Source: Lignipirellula cremea (GTDB lineage: Bacteria; Planctomycetota; Planctomycetia; Pirellulales; Pirellulaceae). From it: a stretch of DNA of 64,000 bases. The notes under the pieces were generated by a model, which saw nothing but the letters and a program-made list of their open reading frames with translations, did no database searches and was not told where the DNA came from. The translations under genes and the position numbers were made by a program. The stretch is taken from assembly GCF_007751035.1 (NCBI RefSeq), contig NZ_CP036433.1, positions 6,925,001 through 6,989,000 on the forward strand. The letters run 5' to 3'. Positions 55,251-64,000 of the stretch are shown here, piece after piece; the stretch's first letter is position 1; each line of letters starts with the position of its first letter.

Positions 55251-56608
55251 ATGTTCCATGTTCAGGAAGCACGCCTGGGAACAAGACTTTTGGCCGCCAT
55301 TGGCGCCGTGGTGCTGTTAAGTTTCACCGCTTTGAGCGTGACGGTATGGATTTTGAAAGACTTTGAGCGAGAACTGGAAATTGTAGCGCGCATGATGGAG
55401 CATTTGCCCGCGACGGATATGGCTTCTGCTCGCGAGCTGGCGGGGGATTTGCGACTGCAGTCCCGCCTGACCGTCCTGATGGTGCTGAATGTAATTCTCA
55501 CCGCCGCCGCACTTGCCCTTCTGGTTCGTGCCTATATGACCAGCCAACGCTCGTTACGTGATGTAAAAGTTCTTGCCGGCGACATTCTGGCAAGCATGGA
55601 CCAGGGCGTGATTACGACCGATCGCAATATCATCATTACCAGCATTAACCCCAGCGGCTGCGCGCTGCTGGGACTGGAAGGCGACTGGATCGGCAGGCCG
55701 CTGCAAAGCGTCGGAGAAAAACACCAAACCCTGGAAGGCATTGTGCACCACGTACTGGAATCCCACGAACGGGTCCGCGACCTCGATTACGCCGTGGAGA
55801 ATCATGGCCATCCCCGTAATTACCGGGCCGGGTGTACGCTGTTGCGCGATGAGCAACAGATCGAAATTGGCGCGGTGCTGCATGTTCGCGATGTCACCCA
55901 GCGCACCCTGATGGACCAGCGACTGCGAAGGATGGAACGCTACATGGGGCTCGGTTCCCTCGCCGCTGGCTTGCATCATGAAATCAAAAACCCGCTGAGC
56001 GCCCTGTCGTTGCATGTGCAACTGCTCGATGAAGAACTGCAGGGCTCCGACACCACGCCCGAGATCGACGAAATGCTGGGAGTGTTGCGGTCCGAGGTCG
56101 TTCGTATCGCCGGCGTGCTGGAAGGCTTCCGCAACTACGCTTCCATGTCGCATCTAAGGCGCAGCGAAGCAGTCGTCGGCTCGCTGGTCGAGAAACTCGC
56201 CCGACTCATCGGTCCCCAGGCCAAACAGCAAGGCGTCGAACTCAAACTCGACCTGCCGGAACCCTCCGCGACAAAGTTCTCGGTCGACGCGATTCGCATC
56301 GAACAGCTCCTGCTCAACCTGGTGCTGAACGCCCTGCAGGTCATGCCGCAAGGCGGCGTGCTCACCATCGCCGTGAAGCGCCGGGGCGACACCCTGCAGC
56401 TGGAAGTCGGCGACACCGGCCCCGGTATTCCCGAAGACCTGCGCGACAAGATCTTTGACCCTTACTTTACCACCCGTAGCGATGGCAACGGCATGGGGCT
56501 GGCCCTGTGCGAGAAGATCGTTCGCCAGCACAACGGCTCTCTGGAATTCACCACGGGCCCCCAGGGGACCGTGTTCGTAGCGACCCTTCCTCCCGATGAA
56601 AACACCGC

Positions 56609-56612
<4 letters not shown>
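55251..56612 (+). CDS. NtrB-like sensor histidine kinase
   Basis: A 453-residue membrane kinase. Two membrane helices (about residues 11-35 and 73-93) enclose a short outer loop of about 38 residues. A PAS domain follows (about 110-220, SMDQGVITTDRNIIITSINP). HisKA carries the phosphorylated His243 in LHHEIKNPLS. HATPase_c has NLVLNALQ (N box), DTGPGIPED (G1), and YFTTRSDGNGMGLALCEKIV. AAGGA precedes the ATG. It overlaps the response regulator by four bases (ATGA). The small outer loop suggests membrane or cytosolic sensing. Confidence 0.9.
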
Positions 56613-57970
<1,358 letters not shown>

Positions 57971-58154
57971 CCATCAGGGCAGGGGAGGTGCGGAAAACGA
58001 CCGGGCCCCAAGCGGGGGCAAGGCGGAGTTTCTCGCCTGGCTTTCTTAAAGTGACGACCCGTTAATGGTAAGATAGGAGGCTTCCCCGCGCCCTAACGAC
58101 GCGGGAACTGCCTTCCCCATCGCTCATCAACGCATTGTCACGCCAGGGATTTCC

Positions 58155-59480
58155 ATGCCAACTATTCCGCTGCCCGGTCGCTTCCTGTTCGGGGCGATTG
58201 CCGCCCTGATTTACACGCTCTTCTGCGGGACGGGCGCGGGGCTGGCTGCCGATTCCTGGCCTCATTTCCGCGGCCCGACCGCCGACGGTCATACGGCCGA
58301 CTCGACCGCACCGCTGGCCTGGGGCGAAAACGACGACAACGCGGACCGCACTCCGATCGCCTGGAAAACGGCGCTGCCGGGACCTGGCGCCTCGAGCCCG
58401 ATCGTCCACAGCGGCCGCGTCTTTCTGACCTGCTACGGCGGTTACGGCCTGGATCCTGAAAACGCTGGCGACCAGGCCGACCTGGTGCGCTACGCCCTGT
58501 GTTACGACCTCGACAGCGGCGAGGAATTGTGGCGCCTGACCGTTCCCAATGAGAAGCAGGAGACCCGCTATCGCGGACCCTATATCACCGTCCATGGCTA
58601 CGCCAGCAACTCGGCCGTGACCGATGGGCAGCTCGTCTATTTCTTCCTCGGCTCCTCCGGCGTCATCGCCTGCCGGTTGACGGGAGAGCAAGCCTGGCAG
58701 GCTGATGTGGGCAGCCAGGCCCATGCCTGGGGATCCGGCGCGTCGCCCGTGCTGTTTGAGAACCTGCTGATCGTCAACGCCAGCGCCGAAAGCGACGCGA
58801 TCATCGCCCTGGACAAGCAGACCGGCGAACGAGTCTGGAGCGTAAGCGGCATGGACCGCGCCTGGGATACGCCGGCGCTGGTGGAAGTCGCCGATGGCCG
58901 CACCGAACTGGTCGTCAGCCTGAAAGGGAAAATTCGCGGGCTGGATCCAGCAACCGGCGAAGAGCTCTGGACCTGCAAAGGCATCGACGCCGCGGAACTC
59001 TGCCCCAGCCCGATCGCCCATAACGGCGTGGCGTATATCCTGGGACATCCGGGCGGACAGGCGATCGCCGTTCGCGCCGGCGGCCGCGGCGATGTGACCT
59101 CCACCCATATTTTGTGGCGAATGAATCAAGGCTCCAATGTCTGCTCCCCGCTATACCACGACGGCTGCCTGTACTGGACCAGCGATAAAAAGGGGATCGC
59201 CTACTGCGTGAAAGCAGAAACGGGCGAGCTGGTTTACCAGGAACGGATCGATCCGCGGCCCGGGCTGATCTATGCGTCGCCCGTGCTGGTGCAGGATCGC
59301 ATATATTACGTCAGCCGCCAGAGCGGCACGTATGTGATCGAAGCCAAACCGACCTGGAAACTGCTCGCCCACAACCAGTTGCCCGACGACGCCAGCGACT
59401 TTACTGGCAGTCCGGCCGTGGTCGACGGCAGCCTGATCCTGCGTTCCAATCGCTACCTGTACCGCATCGGCGGCAAATAG
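58155..59480 (+). CDS. Exported PQQ-like beta-propeller protein
   Basis: A 441-residue exported protein. A signal peptide (hydrophobic to about residue 31) is followed by WPHFRGPTADGH, the conserved opening of the planctomycete PQQ-like repeat proteins. Then come propeller blades with repeated AxDxxTGE(x)(L/V)W-type strands (ALCYDLDSGEELW, IALDKQTGERVW, RGLDPATGEELW, YCVKAETGELVY). Such propellers bind proteins or, rarely, PQQ; no PQQ dehydrogenase active site was seen. The gene is alone, 182 bases after the response regulator. Confidence 0.85.
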   Translation: MPTIPLPGRFLFGAIAALIYTLFCGTGAGLAADSWPHFRGPTADGHTADSTAPLAWGENDDNADRTPIAWKTALPGPGASSPIVHSGRVFLTCYGGYGLDPENAGDQADLVRYALCYDLDSGEELWRLTVPNEKQETRYRGPYITVHGYASNSAVTDGQLVYFFLGSSGVIACRLTGEQAWQADVGSQAHAWGSGASPVLFENLLIVNASAESDAIIALDKQTGERVWSVSGMDRAWDTPALVEVADGRTELVVSLKGKIRGLDPATGEELWTCKGIDAAELCPSPIAHNGVAYILGHPGGQAIAVRAGGRGDVTSTHILWRMNQGSNVCSPLYHDGCLYWTSDKKGIAYCVKAETGELVYQERIDPRPGLIYASPVLVQDRIYYVSRQSGTYVIEAKPTWKLLAHNQLPDDASDFTGSPAVVDGSLILRSNRYLYRIGGK

Positions 59481-59500
59481 CCGAGCCGACCAGTGAGCGC

Positions 59501-59610
59501 AGTCAGTCGTCGTTTGCTTTGCAAAGAACGCGTACTTTCACCGAGTGAAAGTCGACTGTCCGGCGTCTTCGCTTCCTCCGAACGACGAACCAGAATCCGG
59601 CAGTAATGCG
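59501..59610. repeat. Dispersed hairpin repeat (copy c)
   Basis: Inverse-oriented member of the family at 9.6, 13.0 and 61.7 kb, carrying ACTTTCACCGAGTGAAAGT, GGCGTCTTCGCTTCCTCCGA and CGACGAACCAGAATCCGGCA. It lies just after the beta-propeller gene. Confidence 0.6.
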
Positions 59611-59655
59611 TTTCGCGTTTCGAGCTAGACACGAATGTCTTTCGATTTCCGCTAG

Positions 59656-59779
59656 TGGTGCGTCAAACCATAAAATCAGGTTTCTCTCAATCAGCCGCCG
59701 GGCGCTAGCCCCCGGTTTTTTTGGCAGCACAGCAGCACAGCCGACATCGCTCACTCTAAGATTGAAGATTGACGCAGCA
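59656..59779. mobile_element. 124-bp MITE-like element, first of a tandem pair
   Basis: Terminal inverted repeats TGGTGCGTCAA and TTGACGCAGCA (10 of 11 matched). Flanked by CTAG on both sides (59652-59655 and 59780-59783). It has no coding capacity. It shares length, ends and the inner core (CAATYAGCCG and CGSTAGCC-type blocks) with the next element but is otherwise strongly diverged. Confidence 0.75.
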
Positions 59780-59783
59780 CTAG

Positions 59784-59907
59784 TGCTGCGTCAAGGCAAA
59801 GAGTTCGGGTTCTTCCAATTAGCCGTTTTGGCGATAGCCACGGTTAACGAAAAGGAACAGCGGCTCGCGCGAAAATGGCCAAACCTGAAATGGAAACTTG
59901 ACGCAGC
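59784..59907. mobile_element. 124-bp MITE-like element, second of a tandem pair
   Basis: Perfect 11-bp terminal inverted repeats TGCTGCGTCAA/TTGACGCAGCA, flanked by CTAG at 59780-59783 and 59908-59911. It shares the middle CTAG with the element before it. Three CTAG copies at exact 128-base steps indicate two insertions or a tandem duplication followed by divergence. Confidence 0.75.
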
Positions 59908-59963
59908 ACTAGTAATCAAGTCGACGCCCCCGTCGTCCTGTATTTTCACCCTGGAGTTACCGT

Positions 59964-61610
59964 ATGAAGAATCTGTTCGCCCTGACCCTCATGCTCCTGC
60001 TGGTCGGTACGTCCGCCGCAGCCGAACCTCCCATCTACGATGTTGTCGTTTACGGTCCCACCAGCGCTGGCGTGATCGCCGCCGTCCAGGCAAAGCAGAT
60101 GGGGAAATCGGTCGTCGTGGTCGGTCCCGACAAGCACCTGGGCGGCCTCAGCGCCGGCGGCCTGGGCTATACCGACTCCGGTTCCAAGGCGGCCATCGGC
60201 GGCCTGAGCCGCGACTTTTATCATCGGGTCTGGAAGTACTATCAGACCGACGCAGCCTGGCCGTGGCAAAAACAGTCGGCTTTCGGCAATCGCAGCCAAA
60301 GCCCTCCGCAGCCCGGCGGCGATGGCTCCACCATTTGGGTGTTTGAACCGCACGCCGCGGAGCAGGTGTTTGAAGACCTGGTCGCCGAGTACAAAATCCC
60401 CGTCCATCGCGACCAGTGGCTCGATCGCCAGAACGGCGTGAAAAAAGAAGACGGCCGGATCGTCTCCATCACCATGGAAAGCGGCCAGAAATACCAGGGA
60501 CGCATGTTTATCGACGCCACCTACGAAGGCGACCTGATGGCGGCCGCCGGCGTCAGCTTCCACGTCGGCCGCGAAGCCAACAGCCTGTACAACGAAAATT
60601 ACAACGGCGTGCAAACGGGCGTACTGCACCACGGCCACTGGTTCAAAAAACCGGTCGACCCGTACGTCAAAAAAGGAGATCCCAGCAGCGGCCTGCTGCC
60701 CCGGATCAGCGGCGAAGACCCCGGCGAAAAAGGCGCCGGCGACGACAAAATCCAGGCGTACTGCTTCCGCATGTGCCTGACCAACCATCCGCCCAACCGC
60801 ATCCCCTTCGCCAAACCCGAAGGCTACGACGCCAGCCAGTACGAACTGCTGTTGCGCGTGTTTGATTCCGGCTGGCGGGAAGTGTTCAACAAGTTCGATA
60901 GCGTCCAGAACTTTAAAACCGACACCAACAACCACGGGCCGTTCAGCACCGACAACATCGGCCGCAACTACGCCTATCCCGAAGGGACGTACGCCCAGCG
61001 CAAAGAGATTATCGCCGAGCATGAAACGTACCAGAAAGGGCTGATGTACTTCATCGCCAACGATCCCCGCGTGCCGGAAGAAATCCGCACTAAAATGGCG
61101 ACCTGGGGCCTGGCCAAAGACGAGTTCCGCGACAATGGCGGCTGGCCGCACCAGATCTACGTGCGTGAAGCCCGCCGCATGGTGGGCGCCTATGTGATGA
61201 CCGAGCACGACTGCCTGGACCGCAAGCCGACGCCGGAATCCGTCGGCATGGGTTCCTACACGCTCGACTCGCACAATGTGCAGCGGTACATCAAGCCCGA
61301 CGGCTTCGTGCAGAACGAAGGCGACATCGGCGTCGGCGCCCCGCGGCCGTACGAAATTTCTTACGGTTCGCTCACGCCCAAAAAGGAAGAGTGCCCCAAC
61401 CTGCTCGTTCCGGTTTGCGTATCGTCCAGCCACATCGCTTACGGTTCGATCCGGATGGAGCCGGTCTTCATGATCCTGGGCCAGTCGGCCGCCACCGCCG
61501 CCTGCCTGGCGCTCGACGCCGACATCCCCGTGCAGGACCTGCCGTACGAGCAGCTCCGCAAACGGCTGGAAGCTGACGGCCAGGTGCTGGAAATGCCGAA
61601 AAAGAAGTAA
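59964..61610 (+). CDS. Exported FAD-dependent oxidoreductase
   Basis: A 548-residue protein with a signal peptide (residues 1-20, AAAE cleavage). The FAD-binding Rossmann motif YDVVVYGPTSAGVIAAVQAK lies at about residues 25-44, followed by VVVGPDKHLGGLSAGGLG. Later blocks are IDATYEGDLMAAAGV, REARRMVGAY and the C-terminal GQSAATAACLAL that closes the FAD site. It belongs to the FAD_oxidored group common in planctomycetes and near polysaccharide degradation genes; the electron acceptor and substrate are unknown. GGAG lies eight bases before the ATG. Confidence 0.88.
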   Translation: MKNLFALTLMLLLVGTSAAAEPPIYDVVVYGPTSAGVIAAVQAKQMGKSVVVVGPDKHLGGLSAGGLGYTDSGSKAAIGGLSRDFYHRVWKYYQTDAAWPWQKQSAFGNRSQSPPQPGGDGSTIWVFEPHAAEQVFEDLVAEYKIPVHRDQWLDRQNGVKKEDGRIVSITMESGQKYQGRMFIDATYEGDLMAAAGVSFHVGREANSLYNENYNGVQTGVLHHGHWFKKPVDPYVKKGDPSSGLLPRISGEDPGEKGAGDDKIQAYCFRMCLTNHPPNRIPFAKPEGYDASQYELLLRVFDSGWREVFNKFDSVQNFKTDTNNHGPFSTDNIGRNYAYPEGTYAQRKEIIAEHETYQKGLMYFIANDPRVPEEIRTKMATWGLAKDEFRDNGGWPHQIYVREARRMVGAYVMTEHDCLDRKPTPESVGMGSYTLDSHNVQRYIKPDGFVQNEGDIGVGAPRPYEISYGSLTPKKEECPNLLVPVCVSSSHIAYGSIRMEPVFMILGQSAATAACLALDADIPVQDLPYEQLRKRLEADGQVLEMPKKK

Positions 61611-61689
61611 GCCCCGCCCACCCCCGGAGCCAATCCTCACGGCGAGGCGAACGCCCTTTGCGTTCCCTCGCCCGGCGCCGGGATCGGAA

Positions 61690-61945
61690 TGAATTACTGC
61701 CGGATTCGGGTTCGTCGTTTTGAGCAAGTGCAGACGCCGGACAGTCGCCTTTCACTCCGTGAAAGGACGCGTACTTTCGCGGAGCGAAAGTCGACTTTCT
61801 GCGCCGACTGGTTCGCAAAACAACCCAACCCGAATCGACAATAATTACCTCTGCGCTCCCCGTGAAAGTACGCCTACTCTTGCGGAGCGAAAAACGACTT
61901 GCCGTCGATTTCCGTCAGGTCAAAGTTTTTCGTTCTCCTGGCCCG
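61690..61945. repeat. Dispersed hairpin repeats (copies d and e)
   Basis: Two adjacent members. The first runs from about 61690 to 61800 with CTTTCACTCCGTGAAAG and CTTTCGCGGAGCGAAAG hairpins, and the second from about 61860 to 61945. The first is the intact form of the sequence that carries the 159-bp insertion at 9.6 and 13.0 kb. Confidence 0.65.
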
Positions 61946-62073
61946 TTGCTTTTTTGCGCACGAACAGGAGGTGACACGATCTTGTCACCTTTCTTTCCGT
62001 CTGACGCCGGATTCAGTGGAGCGGCAGGGCGTCTCCTCCGTGCTGTGGCGTCGCTGGAGTGTTTTTCCTCCCA
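61946..62073. other. Region between convergent genes
   Basis: No feature seen beyond the end of the hairpin repeats. Confidence 0.4.
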
Positions 62074-64000
62074 CTACTGGGCGGCCGAACGGCCGTAGCT
62101 GGGAGCTGCCGACTTGAGCGGGAACGCGCCGATGTCGGGGGCGCCCGCGTCCTGGGAACGGCGGCTGTCAGGCCACTCCTTGGGCAGCGCTAAGCCGGCG
62201 TTGACGGCCGGGCTGCCCGGCTGCAGGCGATAGTCACCGGCCTTCTCCCCTGCGGTCGGGATCAACTGCGGATCGGCGACCAGCGAGTGGGTTCCATTCC
62301 CCGGGGCGTAGTACGCCTTCCCTTCCTCAAAGGCAGGCGACTTCCGGTAGCGGGCGAAGAACGCCTCGCTGGCTTTTTCAGAACCGGGACTCCAGTAAAG
62401 GTTGCCGTCGACCTGCGTGCGGTCCGGCGGCACGGCCGTAAAGGCGCCGAGCGCTTTCTGATGGTGGAACAGATTATTGAAGACATACCGCGGGTGCCCC
62501 TCGCGGACTGCATTCGTCACGCCCAGCTGGCCGCTGGCGGCCTGGGTGATGAACGTGTTCTGGTAAATCTTCATCTCCGGCCAGGGCGGGCCGCCATGAT
62601 CCGACAAAGCGCGAAGCGTCACATAAGGAGCCGTGTCGGGCTTGTCGACGCTGGGACGCTGGTAGTTCACGCCGCCGGTCAGGTCGAACACGTTCCGGAA
62701 AATATAGATATCGTCCCGCGTGTCCTCCATGCCGCCAAAGGCGATCGGCGTTAGCGACCTTTGAAACAGGTTCTCGTAGATCTCAATCTTCGCCCCGGAA
62801 CCGGCGAACAGGTGACGCGGATACATCTGGCTGAGGTAGATGCCGTCGTCCTGGAAATTGTCGACCAGATTATGATGAAACCGCATGCTGATGCCGCCCA
62901 GGTAAGGGCCGTCATGGCTGTCGGTAAACTCGCTGTAAGCGACCTCCCAGTCGTCGTTCATGGGAAACGCATAGACGGAAAACTCACGGCCCGTATCGGT
63001 CGTCCAGACGGCATGGCATGTCAGCCGGGCAATATCACGCAAGTTGCGGCCCGGCCGGTTGCGCAGCGAACCATCGCCGCGGAACGACCACGGCGGAGCA
63101 TTGCCGTACAAAGCCGACGCATAGAAACGCAGCTGCTGTGTGTTGTTGGTGCGCAGACAGTACGTGCCGCCGCGGATGGTGACGTTATCAAAATCCACGT
63201 CGACGCCGCTTTCCACGATGACCGTTTCATAGCCGCCGCCGCGAATCACCAGATCCTGGAACTTCAAATGCTCCCCCTGGTCGACATACAAAGGCGTGGA
63301 ACGAAACGGAGCCAGCACCAGCGGCAGCTCCCGCGGGTCGTTCACGCCGGCGTAGTTCACAAAATGACGAAAGTGAGTCGGAGCCAGCCGCGCATGGATC
63401 CGGCCTGTCGCGCGGTCGTAGTACACGCCCGGTCCGCAATAAACGGGCGGGACGTCCTGCCCTTCGCCCGCCGCACGCTGCGACAACTCTTCCGCCGCCC
63501 TCAGATCCTGCAGGTGCCAGTACGTCTGCAGGCCAATGTCGCTGTCGCCAAACGCCCCGACGATATCGCGCACATTGGGGTAAGTGGTGGTGCTGCGGAA
63601 CTCGCCCGGCCCGCCCGCCGGATAGGGCTCCCAGGCCTGCGCGGGATCACGCTGGAACTCGGGCAGGCTGCCATCAATCACGGCCTGCTCGCCCGGGAAA
63701 CTGCGAATGACGATCGGCTTTTTGGCCGTGCCCGAGATCCGCACGGCGACGTTTTCAAAATAGGAGCCGCCCCGCAGGTACAGCGTGTCCCCCGCTTTGA
63801 GCTGCAGCAGGGCGTGCTGGATCGTCCGCCAGGGCTGGGCCTCGCTGCCGGGCTGACTGTCGTCGCCCTGGCTGGCGTCGACAAAGTACGCGGGACCGGC
63901 CGACCGCGGCCGCTGCGACGGCGGTGGATTCAACCGCAACGGCGGATGCGAAGCGTACTCCTTCGCCTCGACAACGGCTGGCGCCATAGCGACCGCCCAG
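62074..64000 (-). CDS. Right-handed beta-helix protein, 5' end outside window
   Basis: The frame runs off the right edge. The last codons before the ATG at 63987 read WAVA, like the end of a signal peptide, so the true start is probably outside. At least 641 residues are visible. After YFVDASQGDDSQPGSEAQPW comes the DUF1565-type opening (RTIQHALLQLKAGDTLYLRG), followed by parallel beta-helix rungs (FDNVTIRGG, IEIYENLFQRS, IYIFRNVFDLTGG, MKIYQNTFIT). These folds occur in polysaccharide lyases and surface proteins of planctomycetes. No catalytic residues can be assigned. Confidence 0.85.
   Translation of the reverse strand, partial: WAVAMAPAVVEAKEYASHPPLRLNPPPSQRPRSAGPAYFVDASQGDDSQPGSEAQPWRTIQHALLQLKAGDTLYLRGGSYFENVAVRISGTAKKPIVIRSFPGEQAVIDGSLPEFQRDPAQAWEPYPAGGPGEFRSTTTYPNVRDIVGAFGDSDIGLQTYWHLQDLRAAEELSQRAAGEGQDVPPVYCGPGVYYDRATGRIHARLAPTHFRHFVNYAGVNDPRELPLVLAPFRSTPLYVDQGEHLKFQDLVIRGGGYETVIVESGVDVDFDNVTIRGGTYCLRTNNTQQLRFYASALYGNAPPWSFRGDGSLRNRPGRNLRDIARLTCHAVWTTDTGREFSVYAFPMNDDWEVAYSEFTDSHDGPYLGGISMRFHHNLVDNFQDDGIYLSQMYPRHLFAGSGAKIEIYENLFQRSLTPIAFGGMEDTRDDIYIFRNVFDLTGGVNYQRPSVDKPDTAPYVTLRALSDHGGPPWPEMKIYQNTFITQAASGQLGVTNAVREGHPRYVFNNLFHHQKALGAFTAVPPDRTQVDGNLYWSPGSEKASEAFFARYRKSPAFEEGKAYYAPGNGTHSLVADPQLIPTAGEKAGDYRLQPGSPAVNAGLALPKEWPDSRRSQDAGAPDIGAFPLKSAAPSYGRSAAQ

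Overview
The window comes from a planctomycete, most likely of the Pirellulales. The evidence is a DUF1549/DUF1553 cytochrome-type gene next to a DUF1501 Tat-exported gene, an ECF sigma factor next to an anti-sigma-like membrane protein, PQQ-like beta-propeller and FAD-oxidoreductase export proteins, a eukaryote-like Ser/Thr kinase, a high GC content, and scattered hairpin repeats. No rRNA gene, ordinary tRNA gene, CRISPR array, phage module or transposase gene was found. No species is claimed.

Layout. 1-2.7 kb: partial MmgE/PrpD gene, rpsR and a DinB-like gene. 3.3-10.2 kb: an accessory patch of small genes. It holds a GNAT acetyltransferase, two paralogous Fe(II)/2-oxoglutarate prolyl-4-hydroxylase-like genes, two Cys-pair small proteins, a DUF1877 gene and a HicB-like gene interrupted by an in-frame stop, framed by repeated non-autonomous elements. 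10.2-15.2 kb: corA, then a phosphodiesterase, a TIM-barrel gene and a UbiA gene that resemble part of an Ebo cluster. 15.4-22.6 kb: a secreted LTxxQ protein, DUF1501, DUF1549/1553, a coiled-coil protein, an anti-sigma-like protein and an ECF sigma factor. 22.9-31 kb: an ABC-2 permease, two CNNM-type proteins, a glycosyltransferase and an MMPL exporter. 31.3 kb: a tRNA-like locus whose halves lie in reversed (circularly permuted) order. 31.8-33.9 kb: sucrose-phosphate phosphatase and synthase. 34.7-49.9 kb: an esterase-like hydrolase, scpB, a hyperacidic protein, a 1318-residue protein of unknown role, pterin dehydratase, CpsB-type phosphatase, thiol peroxidase, Ser/Thr kinase, type II glutamine synthetase behind a sigma-54 promoter, an RraA-like protein and a diacylglycerol kinase. 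50-58 kb: a DUF883-like protein, sbtB, sbtA behind a sigma-54 promoter, an OprO/P-type porin and an NtrB/NtrC-like two-component pair. 58-64 kb: a beta-propeller protein, two tandem 124-bp mobile repeats, an FAD oxidoreductase and a partial beta-helix protein.

How parts may work together. The sigma-54 promoter of sbtA, a palindrome about 130 bp upstream of it, and similar GACTTGCA sites in front of the NtrB/NtrC-like pair suggest that this pair controls bicarbonate uptake and perhaps its own transcription and the porin. SPS and SPP form a two-gene sucrose operon. The strongest unexplained signals are the permuted tRNA-like locus, three separate families of short non-autonomous mobile elements with inverted ends, and the sigma-54/SbtAB circuit.
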